This document shows, piece by piece, positions 1-9,314 of a stretch of DNA of 21,240 nt. The position numbers and the translations under genes are program-made. Source of the stretch: Takakia lepidozioides (Eukaryota; Streptophyta; Takakiopsida; Takakiales; Takakiaceae); contig CM060731.1 in NCBI GenBank assembly GCA_030704615.1, forward strand, positions 50,842,001-50,863,240, read 5' to 3'. Below the pieces are notes generated by a model. The model was not told the DNA's origin, searched no databases, and was given only the letters and a program-made list of their open reading frames with translations. Positions within the stretch are counted from its first letter, which is position 1. Each line of letters opens with the position of its first letter.

Positions 1-386
1 AACGCTGCATGCCCGCTGCATGCGCAATGCCAATGGCAACCTCTGGATCTGCCAAGGCTTCCCGAAAGATCGCTGCAACTGTGCGTTATACATTGCACAT
101 GATTTGTCTGAGTCCAGCTGTTACCTCAAGGGCTTGATAGAAGATTATCATGTGCAGGATGGGTTTCTCACATGTGAACGTCGACAAATTTCACAAGTTG
201 GCTTGTTGCGATAGTGCCTCGTGTCCGCACTTGCAGTCAAGCTGGCAATTCCGGTAGTCAGATTGAACGGTCTCAGACTGAGATACAATCTGCGAGGGTG
301 AGGCAGATTTGAGGAACAGGCACGGAGGGACCAGGTATACAAGAAGCTGGTTACCGCATGCATGAGCTTGCTTGCAAATTGACAAA
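1..386. other. Upstream region of the first gene, no gene recognised
   Basis: I see no convincing coding exon here. A 64-codon open frame near the left edge has no recognisable product. CATGCATG-type motifs occur at the far left and just before the first gene; such RY-like motifs occur in plant promoters but are too short to prove a role. The stretch probably holds promoter and 5' untranslated sequence for the gene that starts at 387. Confidence 0.3.
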
Positions 387-1686
387 ATGGTGAAGCTAGC
401 TTCTGTGCGAAAGACTCGTCGGTACGGCCCCAGGGAAATCAAAGAGCTTTGCGAGCACATCAATGCATATGCATATATTGTGGGAACTCTCCTGCTACTG
501 GCTGGCTCTGCGATGGTGCTTTCGGACTACAGGAGAAAGACTGGGATATGGCTCACTATGATATCATTAATTATCATACTGATAGTCAACCTGCACGACT
601 TGTTCGCACAGCTTGCGGGCTTCGATTTCATGCTGCCTTTACTCACTTTAGATCCTCAGCTGGCTCTCATTGAGGTCTTTGCGCCCTTAGTCCAAGCCAT
701 TGGTGCAATTCTTTCGTTTATCGGGACGCTCTTGCTTCTGAGGGTGGGTAATCCTACTTGCTGCACGCTCTTTGAGTTTTACTCATATGTTTAAGTTCAG
801 ATTCAGCCTTTGGTTCAGCTTACGTAGGATATGCATGCATGTATAGCCTAGATGAGTTGCTTGGAGGGTGAGGACCCTCTGGACAGGTTTCTCCCACTTT
901 CTGCCTCGGTTCACTTCGATTGGAATACACGTACCAATTCCACTACAGGTAGATTACCGGTCGTTCTGGCTCAAATAGGCTCGATCTTAATCGTTTGTGG
1001 TGCATGCAGGTTGTAAATGGCGAGTACTCTGTATTTGAGGAGGACGAAGTAAAGACTCGTGCCTACGGACTTCTGATTGCAGGCTCTGTTTTCTGGCTCC
1101 AGGGTTCTATCCACAATGCTTTCCAAGTATATGAGAGGGTAGACCTCAGGGTCCAGTTCATGCAGAAGACGGTCTCTATTCCTTTTGTTATTGCTAGCAC
1201 TTTGTTTCTTGTGAGCACAATCCTCATCTACAAGGCTCGACACGACCCAATTGTGCTAGACAACACAGCGCGGGTAAGTTTTCTACAAATTTTGTTCAGG
1301 ACTTGATTATGGGGCCCGCATTGCTCGATAAATCACTTGAAACATTTCCCCAATCTTGTGGCCATTCATGAATTGAACTGAGCGATTGAATGATTGGATA
1401 AGTCCGAGCTCAGAAATATTGGCCCTCACATCATGTGTCATAAGAAGCAATTGACATCTTACTTCTGCAAATTATGCTGCAGGCTATTTGGATCGCGGTG
1501 GCGGCAAGCATGGTACTGGTGCTGGGTGGTGTCATGAATGCCATTCGCATTGCAGGTTTGCAGAAGACTGACCAGTCGGAGCTGGAGCCACTCAGGGGTG
1601 GAGCTGAGGAGAGATTACAGCAGGAGCGGCATTCTCAAGCGGAGCCTTTCCTTGGGCCGCGCAACCCGATTAAAATTGCAGGCTGA
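387..1686 (+). CDS. Six-pass plant membrane protein of unknown function (3 exons)
   Basis: Exons are 387-743, 1010-1273 and 1483-1686. Both introns are phase 0, with donors GTGGGT and GTAAGT and acceptors ending TGCAG. The joined frame encodes 274 residues without interruption. The start was chosen because ATG at 387 sits in a good context (AAAATGG) just before a basic N-terminus. Hydrophobic segments lie at about residues 26-46, 53-74, 92-118, 138-160, 172-193 and 208-231, so an integral membrane protein with six helices is likely. Conserved-looking motifs include RRYGPRE near the N-terminus, VNLHDLFAQLAG, and GSIHN in helix 4. From memory this resembles a family of uncharacterised transmembrane proteins found across land plants; I know of no established function. 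The C-terminal 40 residues are polar and probably cytosolic. Nothing about it appears broken. Confidence 0.85.
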
Positions 1687-2257
1687 TCTAGGAGGCTGAT
1701 ACCTCCGAACAAGCTGAAGAGCTCTTATAGTTGTGCAGAGGATAGTGTAAGTGGTGAGCGAAGTACATTTTGTAATCGAGAACTTCCAAGGTGAAGTAGC
1801 CCAGCTGAGGGAGTAGAGTACGCTTTTCTTAGTATTCACATCTGTCGATCATCACCATTGCGAGTTCTGCATCAGTTTTGTGGTTGGCCGAGTCTACTCA
1901 TGGCTAGCCTTATAAATATTACCTACGGTTTTTCTTCAATGATCTGAAGAGTTTTTGGTCCAGAGAGTTACAGACTGTAGCAGCCCAGATCTTGTATACA
2001 TTCAAAGCAAGCTTCTCTCATGATCAGTGCTGCAAGATGCCACTGACAATTGTGGAAAAATGCTTGTCACTGCCTGGATCTCAATTGTACATTGAATAAG
2101 CTCTTCTTGATGAGCATAGACGCTGTTGACATTTACAGAATCACATACTAAGTGTACATCAAATTGAATTCAAGAGTATATATACAGTTAAAGTTGCAGG
2201 CACAACTCCATGGCGTCGGAACTCAAGGCAGTAGAGGAAAAACATGGAATAACCAAT
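1687..2257. other. 3' flank of the membrane-protein gene; no gene seen
   Basis: The sequence after the stop is AT-rich with short frames only. AATAAG-like polyadenylation signals occur near 2093. It probably includes the 3' untranslated region followed by intergenic DNA. I see no repeat or RNA gene here. Confidence 0.35.
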
Positions 2258-2625
2258 GGCCCTTTAACCACTACTGTCTTTTCCCACTCTATAAATCACT
2301 AGTAACCACTTGCCAGTGGTTAAGCCCGATGAAATGCAAGGGTAGCATCTGAGAGAGTGGTTGGAAGTGGTTTCAACCACTCATTAGTCCACGTATAATA
2401 ATTTATTTTTTATTTTTTATTTGGTATATGGTATTTGGTAATATATTTGAGTTAATAAATATAATATTCCGCGTAGACAGGTGCACTCGTACATTGTGAG
2501 TGGTTATAGACACCTCGGTGATGGGAAGTGGTTGCAACCACTACTCCACGTGTAATAATTCAAATTTTATTTATGATTTGTGATTTGGAAATCTGTTTTA
2601 ATTAATTAATTTAATATTTCACATG
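2258..2625. repeat. AACCACT/AGTGGTT cluster with a degenerate ~160-bp duplication
   Basis: The heptamer AACCACT or its complement occurs about nine times between 2258 and 2540. It forms dyads: TAACCACT-TGCC-AGTGGTTA near 2293 and the perfect 16-nt palindrome AGTGGTTGCAACCACT near 2527. Two related blocks, from about 2363 and about 2524, share the order: dyad, a CCACGTrTAATAATT segment, an AT-rich run, then TAATATTyC. This suggests an old tandem duplication with a period near 160 bp. It lies directly against the GC-rich satellite that follows. Confidence 0.6.
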
Positions 2626-2637
2626 GACGGGGAGAGT

Positions 2638-2925
2638 GGCAGGATGGAAATCCGGCGCCGGATTTCCATCCATCCGGCTCCGAATTACCTGCGTGAGGGA
2701 AATTTCGCGCGCCGCCTTACCTGGCAGGATGGAAATCCGGCGCCGGATTCCCATCCATCCGGCTCCTAATTACCTGCGTGAGGGAAATTTCGCGCGCCGC
2801 CCTACCTTGGCAGGATGGAAATCCGGCGCCGGATTCCCATCCATCCGGCTCCGAATTACCTGCGTGAGGGAAATTTCGCGCGCCGCCCTATCTGGCGGAT
2901 GGAAATCCGGCGCCGGATTTCCATA
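2638..2925. repeat. 85-bp satellite, about 3.4 units, each with a GGCGCC-centred palindrome
   Basis: Unit starts at 2638, 2723, 2809 and about 2894 give a period of 85-86 bp. Each unit opens with a dyad centred on GGCGCC. In unit 1 the dyad is a perfect 30-nt palindrome (2642-2671). Units 2 and 3 have one mismatch (ATTCCC for ATTTCC), and unit 4 keeps 26 perfect bases. The rest of the unit contains CATCCGGCTC and GGGAAATTTCGCGCGCCGCC. Open frames through the array are repeat artefacts. The array stops at the 5' side of the first visible exon of the large gene, so it may sit in one of its introns or have replaced its upstream part. Confidence 0.92.
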
Positions 2926-3180
2926 CTGCTGGAGGTGGTTTCGCCGGTGGCTGACCCTGTTCAGGAGGACGACAGGGAGCTTTCTGACCAGGATGACATC
3001 CTCCCGGACATCCCCAGGCCCCAAACCCGCAGCATACAGGCTGGATTTGGCGGTCCTAGTGGGCAGCCGGAGAACACCTCTGCAGCAGATGTCATGTCGG
3101 AGGCGGATATGAAGTTGGCCGCTGCCAAGATGTTGGAGGCAACCCACAACAACATTGGCAGGGTGCTGGGGGGCATGGTG

Positions 3181-3629
3181 TACCCGGCCAAGCTTCGGAT
3201 TCCCCTTTGCCGCTTGGTGTCATTGCAGGTGGTGAGACCTGCCCTCCCAGGCGATATCGACAAGCTGAAATTCTCTTTCCGGGATGGATATCGAATGGGG
3301 TCTGCCGCGTTTTACGTTTCCATTGAGAACGACCACGGAGCTTCCCGTGCCCACACTTCCGATGAGGTGGACAAATGGGGTCCCCATTGGCAAAGGCGAA
3401 ATGAGGAGTTCGAGAGATCGATTGCTACTGATCTTCTTTTCCAGCACTTGTCCGGTAAGATGTTCTACGTATGGGACGGCAATCATCGCCTCCTCGCATG
3501 GATGGAGCACATTGCCGAAGCCCACCCCAACGACCTCGATTGGCATTTCGCTGTGGAGTGTGTTGTGCTGAAGGTTGCGGGGCCTAAAGATCGCAGTCTT
3601 CTCAAAGCTGCAATGGCGGACATCAACTC
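3181..3629 (+). other. ParB/sulfiredoxin-like domain within the large gene
   Basis: The segment runs from YPAKLRIPLCRLVSLQVVRP through a long insert to MFYVWDGNHRLLAW (DGNHR codons at 3475-3489) and then FAVECVVLKV. This matches the outline of the ParB/Srx fold: a leading strand, then G-x-H-R-x-x-A-like residues before a helix, then a V-rich strand. In ParB and sulfiredoxin this motif forms the nucleotide-binding or catalytic loop. The insert between the first strands and the motif (about 60 residues, with W and acidic patches) is longer than usual. The next exon continues with a helical segment (KAAMADIN, ATNLSHMLFR). The assignment rests on pattern, not on a search. Confidence 0.55.
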
Positions 3630-4913
3630 GTAAGTTACAACGCCTCTTGCTTTTGGACCCATCCGATTGTAAGTCATTTCATTGTGAATCCTCATATTTG
3701 TTGTAAATTCCCATTTCAGTATTGTTTGATGGAAATGTGGCATTGCAGGGTGACTGAGAATACCTTCATTGCCACCAACTTGTCCCATATGCTCTTCCGA
3801 GTGAAGGATATTGGGAAGCAGGGGATGCAAGAGTTTGCCAATTCGCTCAAAGCCGACCTCCTGCGCAAGTCGGAGGCAAAGGCAGACAGAACCTGGTATA
3901 GGCTGAGCATGGATGCCATGGTGGACTAGATATTTCGGGTAAGCTCCTGACTGTTTTGTTGAGCTAATCTGTCTCTCCTCCCCCAATAGAAGAAAAAGTG
4001 TTGAGCAGGATCTCTAATCTTATGTGCGCATTCTTGACAGACGAAAATTCAGCAGGATTTGGCACATGCGCGGAGGTTCTACATGGAGTCAGAGGAGAAG
4101 AATCTAACCCTCCCGGCATTCAAATCGTATCTCAAAGCTGCGGAGGTGAGGGCCCGCATAAAGTACAAGTCGCAGATGGTAAAGTACGTGGTCATAGCTG
4201 ATCCCGCCCTTAGTGTCGACTTTTTGGTGGAGGTGAGGAAGCACTACTCCCGCGCTCTGAAGCCCACGATGACATTGGAGAAGCTCCATCGTCTAGCCAC
4301 ATCCTGTGTGGATGGTGCAGAAAAGGTGATACATTCTTAACCAAATTGTGGTGGCAACAAGTCGTTTTTGTGGTGTTTGGCGCTTACGAATATGCTGGGT
4401 GGTTGGACAGACCCGGTGGCTCCAAATCTGGAATGGTTCCCAAAGTACAAGGGACATGTGGAGCTTCCCCAAACCGGACAAACTGTCTGACCCCACATTC
4501 GACATGTGGATGAACCGCATGACATGGTGGTTTCAGGTACTTCCCCACGCTTCGTTTGGCGCTTCTACTCTTGTAGGGGGTGGATTCATTGTATTTTTTC
4601 AGGAATGCGATCTGATGGAGAATCTCCACAGGTGATGACGAATGCGCAAGAGCAGCTGGATACACAAGCACATCAGTTCAAGATGGAGATTTCTCCTGCA
4701 GCAGAGAGCCTACGCGACTATGTGACGAGGTACTTTCTGCTCTACAAAACCGACCTATTCTTTCGGGAGATACCACATGCCCGCCGGAGCCACGAGTTCA
4801 CCGACCAGCCGAACGCGGACAAAGCAGCAATGCACCTTCTATACAGGTACAAACGCGATGCCTTCCTTTCAAGTCCTTGCATTTCAGGATGTTAGAGGCC
4901 TCATGTGGTCTTT

Positions 4914-5640
4914 GGGAAAATGGCGCCGAATTTCCAGTCAGGGCTCCAAAAATGGCTAAGTCCCTAGGGTGGCTGGCCCTGAACTGGAAATTCGGCGCCA
5001 TTTTCCAGTTCTAGGCCCTATTGCCGTTCAGGGACTTAGCCATTTTCGGGGCAGACGTGGGAAAATGGTGCCGAATTTCCAGTCAGAGCTCCGAAAATGG
5101 CTAAGTCCCTAGGGTGGCTGGCCCTGAACTGGAAATTCGGCGCCATTTTTCCAGTTCTGGGCCCTATTGCCGTTCAGGGACTTAGCCATTTTCGGGCCGG
5201 ACCTTGGAAAATGGCGCCGAATTTCTAGTCAGGGCTCCGAAAAATGGCTAAGTCCCTAGGGTGGCTGGCCCTGAACTGGAAATTTGGCGCCATTTTTCCA
5301 GTTCTGAGCCCTATTGCCGTTTAGGGACTTGGCCATTTTCGGGCCGGACCTTGGAAAATGGCGCCGAATTTCCAGTCAGAGCTCCGAAAATGGCTAAGTC
5401 CCTAGGGTGGCTGGCCCAGAACTGGAAATTCGGCGCCATTTTTCTAGTTCTGGGCCCTATTGCCGTTCAGGGACTTAGCCATCTTCGGGCCAAACCGGGA
5501 AAAATGGCGCCGAATTTCCAGTTCAAGATGGCTGTCCCTAGGGTGGCAGTCACCGAAATCCGAAATTCGGCGCCATTTTTCCATTTCTAGGCCCACTCAC
5601 ATCCGCCCCAACCTGGGAAAATGGTGCCGAATTTGCAGTT
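4914..5640. repeat. 146-bp satellite inside intron 5, about five units, interleaved inverted repeats
   Basis: The anchor TGGyGCCGAATTT recurs at 4921, 5066, 5212, 5359, 5505 and 5622, giving periods of 145, 146, 147, 146 and a shortened last unit of 117. Each unit has four blocks in the order A, B, A', B'. A contains AAAATGGCGCCGAATTTCC and A' is its inverse. B is ATGGCTAAGTCCCT and B' is its inverse. Open frames inside the array are artefacts. The array fills most of an 825-bp intron whose flanking exons join in phase, so the satellite has grown inside a transcribed gene. Confidence 0.93.
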
Positions 5641-6510
5641 CAGGGACCTCATTTTTTTTTCATGAATGCAGGTACGGCAAGTTCTCCCTTTTGGAGAAAG
5701 GTCATCTGTCTTTCGAGCCACCATTCTTCCTGGCATGGAGGAACCCTGGGGCTGACTCCATGTACACTAACGATATTGTGAAGGAGTGACATCTGGAACA
5801 TTTGCGTGATTGCCCTTGGTATGTGGACCTTCCGCCCGGCTCGCTCGACCCATCCGAGTTTCAATTGAAGCTGGATGCTGAGGCCCGACGAAACCGGGCT
5901 CCGCTGCCTCCGCTGGGTGCAAAAGAGGCAAAAGCGCTTGCGAACTCCAGGAAAGCGGCAGAGATTGCTCAGGCAGGAATTCAGGAGAAATTGAATGAGA
6001 AGACTAAAGGCCAAAGGAAAAGGACAAGGAAACATGTGAGTGCAGTAACACCCAAAAAACAGAAAACCATCGGGGCATCGGAGGAGGCGCAGGAGGGGAC
6101 CCAAGACAGTGACTCGGACGACGACTTTGTTCAAGGTCCTGCGACTACTGTTGCTGCTACCCAGTCACCGGTCGTCCGGGTTCCAAAGTCAGTTCGGAGT
6201 GGGACTGGCTCTTCCAAGAAGTTGGCATTTGAGGGCGAGCCTACACGGCGGTATCCGGCGGTGACGTTTACGCACGGGCCAAAGCTAGAACCTCCAACCA
6301 TCATCCAATGCGTCAATGAGAGCTTCCTTGACGCTCTCGCTGCCAGGGCGAAGAAGGTGGCACACAGCAAGTCTCTGGTGGAGCAGAAGGGGAAAGCCAA
6401 GAAGAGGGCTGCCGGTACAGAGCCTAAAGACACCCCTGGTTTTGAAGCCATGATGGAATTCTTCACGGCTGTGAGCACGGATTGCAAGAGCACTCAGGGG
6501 GGGGGTTGAG

Positions 6511-7390
6511 GTAGAGAGAGCTTGCGACATGATTCTCCTCGACATTCCAGATGGGGAGCTGCTGGAGGGCCTGGATGGTGTGCCCACCTTGAACAGGTTT
6601 ACTGAGGACTACTGGAAAGCCGGGTTTGGGCTGGCGGGGATACTTCTGGATGACGGTGGATGTGTGGTTGTCATTGCCACAAGAGGGAAGACCACAGAGA
6701 ATGCGGTGGCAAGGTGGACACCGAAAAGTGTCACCCCGGTCCTCCTCAGAAAATGGTTTTGCATCAATACACAGGGGTTGCGAACAGAGGGCCAAAATAT
6801 AAGTTATCAATCTATTGCATTCACCTCATATTGTGGTGTATCTAAACAAGATCCCGGAGTTGATCCCTCTTTTGTTGGATGTGCAGACATTGGTGTTTGA
6901 GGCATATTGCTTTGTGAAGAGAAGGCCTACGTTCAAATTCCGCAACGATGGTCGTCTTGTTGATGCCGTTGTGGACCCTGTTACCTACGATGTCCTCTAC
7001 AACTATGTGCCCCACTCCAGTATGCCAAAGGACACAAAGACAGGCAAATCGTGGCGGTACAGCCGGACCCGGAGCCCTGCTTTCATCCAAACCCTCATGG
7101 AGACATGCTCGGATGTCCAAGGGCGGATTCTGGACCTCACATGCGGCACGGGTAAGCCTTCACGTGCTCAGTTTGTCCCCTGGCCCGATTGCAATTGCAT
7201 GCCGCAAGCTATTAACCGCCCGCTTTGTTCCTCAGGTGCTTCAATGTGGGCAGGGACGTTGTCCGACAGGCATGTGTTCGCCTTCAAGCCAGATATTGCC
7301 CTCCACAACTCGGAACTTGCAGCGGCTGAACGTCTGCCGAAAGAGGAAGAGGCATCCTCGGAGGATGAGGAAAAATCCGAGAAGGAGTAG
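6511..7390 (+). other. DNA methylase-like C-terminal region of the large gene
   Basis: The region opens with MILLDIPDGELLEG (6529 onward). This sits where the D-P-P-Y catalytic motif of amino-methyltransferases would be, followed by the hydrophobic strand CVVVIATRG. After about 180 codons comes GRILDLTCGTG (7121-7151), continued across an 84-nt intron by ASMWAG and RHVFAFKPD. That is the shape of the AdoMet-binding motif I and acidic motif II. The order catalytic motif before motif I is the beta-class order of DNA N4-cytosine/N6-adenine methylases. The expected D-P-P-Y reads D-I-P-D here, so activity is doubtful. Three frame changes lie in or just before this region. Confidence 0.5.
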
Positions 7391-8090
7391 GGGGAGGAAC
7401 AAGTTGGGATCGAGGCCGAAGAGCCCCCGGTTTACGAGTGAGTGGTCGCATTGTAAGTTGCCTCTTGATTTCGTGAGGCACCTCCCTTCGCTCTCTTATT
7501 TCATTGAAAACCCTTTCTGGTTGTGTTGGTATTGACATTCTTGAAGTGGATTTGTTCTTACTGTAGGATGCCAAGTACTGTAGGAGGGACGTCTACACCA
7601 GAGTTCATGGGCAGGAGGAACGTGCCTTTTTTTGCAAAGGGGGGATTTCATGCCTAGTCTTGAAAGGGAGTACATCCTTCCTACTTATGCTGCCCGGCTT
7701 GCTTCGGTGTCCATTAGGAGGTGTTCCGAACCTAGTCGTGTACAACATATTTTAGACGAGGCAAGCCTCAAGAAAATGAAGATGAGGGAGGAGGCAACAG
7801 CTATTAGAGCCCGTCGGGCTCGTAGATTTGTCTTGGATTCTGCTGAGGAAAGTGGGGGAGAAGAGGCAGAAGATTCCCAGGAGGTGAGGTGGACAGTCCC
7901 CCAAGGAGAAGACGGAATTTTTGAGAGGCATAGTGCAACCGATGCATCACAGAGCTCGGAGGATGGGGGGGATGAGGGGGATGAGGAAGAAGGAGGGCCA
8001 AGTTCCTCGGAAGGTGTAGGAGAGTAGTTCCCATTCCTGCTATGACAGTTAGGACACACTTGTATAGACGTGGCTTGCCACAAAATTTGC

Positions 8091-8096
8091 AATAAA
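8091..8096 (+). terminator. Polyadenylation signal AATAAA of the large gene
   Basis: A canonical AATAAA lies 64 bases after the final stop of the ParB-like/methylase-like gene, in a T-rich context. It is a plausible plant near-upstream element. Cleavage would fall shortly downstream. Confidence 0.5.
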
Positions 8097-8256
8097 ATGT
8101 TGCATTTCATTGTTATGACGAGTCCACATGACCCTATTTCCGTGCCTCCTAACCCTATTTTCGTGGACACACAATGGCCCGCTCATGTTTTTTTTTTTTC
8201 CGCTCATGTTTATGCCGCTCATGAAATAGCAGCCCCCGTGCAAAACATTGCCACAA

Positions 8257-8281
8257 CTACTATAGACAATGTCTATAGTAG
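8257..8281. repeat. Perfect short hairpin, 11-bp stem, 3-nt loop
   Basis: CTACTATAGAC and its exact inverse GTCTATAGTAG are separated by AAT. It lies between the two convergent coding regions, just past the stop codon side of the minus-strand ORF. It may be chance or a relic of a small element. There is no U-tract and no evidence of function. Confidence 0.6.
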
Positions 8282-8300
8282 AATAGCAGAGCTTTACAAC

Positions 8301-9257
8301 CTACTGTAAGCGCATGCAAACAACATTAGTGAATTCTAGCAACTCCTTGTCCGTATAGGTGAGAGGCGTTCCAATGACTTTGGAACAGTGTAAGTATTTC
8401 CAGGCTGTTTGTCCCTTATAAAAAATATCGTCCATGCCCAATTTTTCTTTGGCCAAGTTGTTCCGAGCCAAGTTAAACCATGAACGAAGTTGGGAATCAT
8501 TCTGCAACATGACTTTTGCATCATATAAGTACGTATGATGTGGCACTGAAGGTAAGATCCAATGATCCCCACTGGAATAACTCAAAAATCTTGACTGCAT
8601 CTTCTGCTGCGCAATGTGATAACGTGCAATGAAACAAACAGCATAGTATACTCCACAGCCCATGACCAAACTAGATACCTCCTTGGTCTTGGTGTAGATA
8701 TACCCGTGAACAACCTGGAAGGCAATCAATTCATTTAACATGGTATCTGCCTCATACCTCGCAAAATGATGATCTTCAATGGGTCGATTATTTGGAAGAA
8801 CCTTAGTCCGAGTTGCCACTGGCAACCAAATGCGCATTATTTGGTAGTAATGTGCGAATGATTGCGGAGGACTAAATTCTTTCCAAGCCAAATCCAAGAC
8901 AATAGGAATTTCGTTGAATGGCATAATTATAGCCCGATGGTACTCCTGTGCAGCAGGAGTCCTTGGTGGGTTGAAAGCAGCATCCCCCCATATCTCAGGC
9001 TGTGTGGCTGTTGTAGCAATAGGGTTAGCTACCTGCACAGACACCTGCTCTGGTACTGGTACCACAGGCCTTTCTACCACTGGCATCTCCTGCACCCCCT
9101 GCGAGGAAGACTGAAAATTTAGCGTCCTAGCCTGTAAATAAGTAGCCATGAGCTGCTCCTCCGGAACAAAGACTCTCTTGTCAATGTTTGAACTCAAGTC
9201 ATCCACTTGAGTCTGCAGGCCTTACACATCCTCCTGTAGGCATGCAGGCTCTGACAT
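8301..9257 (-). pseudogene. Unrecognised 318-codon ORF interrupted by one TAA
   Basis: Read on the minus strand, an ATG at 9257 opens MSEPACLQEDV, then a TAA at 9224-9222, then GLQTQVDDLSSNIDKR and a continuous frame to TAG at 8303-8301. Heptad-like leucines on both sides of the stop (LQEDV, GLQTQVDDL) suggest one coiled coil split by a single substitution. After a proline/valine-rich stretch (VVERPVVPVPEQVSVQV) the C-terminal 200 residues look globular, with many aromatics and a few cysteines (MGCGVYYAVCFIARYH). I do not recognise the family. The coiled-coil N-terminus plus linker could fit a mobile-element structural protein, but there is no zinc knuckle, protease or polymerase motif. No intron is needed. 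Confidence 0.55.
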
Positions 9258-9314
9258 CTGGAGCCATAGCTGGGTTTCTGGACGTGGCTTTTAACTTCAA
9301 TACACAGGCCCTAC

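Larger units (their letters stand above)
2964..8027 (+). pseudogene. ParB/Srx-like plus DNA methylase-like fusion gene, 8 exons, disrupted
   Basis: The splice model with matching phases is 2964-3629, 3749-3938, 4041-4325, 4411-4536, 4632-4846, 5672-7151, 7236-7437 and 7567-8027, about 1,200 codons. The first exon is bounded by a CAG acceptor, so 5' exons are probably missing or beyond the satellite. The protein starts acidic, then has a ParB/sulfiredoxin-like module (YVWDGNHRLLAW), a mainly helical middle, a basic NLS-like linker (KRTRKH, KKQK), and a C-terminal methylase-like region with motif order DIPDG then ILDLTCGTG, ending in acidic low complexity. In-frame stops lie at 3927, 5787 and 7388. 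Frame changes lie at the G9 run near 6497, the A4 run near 6751, near 6808, and at the T7 or G6 run near 7627-7641. Intron 5 (4847-5671) is filled by a satellite. The stop at 3927 could be avoided by a weak donor at 3921. The function is inferred from motifs only. Confidence 0.7.

Noticed and set aside
2636-3112. Open frames with repeated MEIRRRIPIHPAPNYLREG-like peptides
   Set aside because: They are translations of the 85-bp satellite; the same peptide recurs because the DNA recurs.
4392-4490. An alternative frame reading DPVAPNLEWFPKYKGHVELP
   Set aside because: It looks protein-like, but using it needs two frame changes; the other frame joins the neighbouring exons in phase. It remains a real alternative if relatives show this peptide.
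4603-4632. Short 66-bp intron at 4537-4602
   Set aside because: Replaced by the 95-bp intron that preserves phase.
4603-4635. An exon starting at 4603 (ECDLMENLH) that would need a frameshift near 4630
   Set aside because: Using the acceptor CCACAG at 4631 instead joins in phase 0 to the previous exon and needs no frameshift.
5261-5590. 109-codon ORF in the intron satellite
   Set aside because: Satellite translation with repeated peptide; no start context or partner exon.
4914-5640. CRISPR array
   Set aside because: The repeats are long, adjoining units with internal inverted repeats and no unique spacers, in a eukaryotic gene with introns.
6414-6514. An intron that would remove the G9 frameshift
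   Set aside because: Phases could fit, but the acceptor lies after a G-rich tract without pyrimidines, and the skipped sequence reads as good coding.
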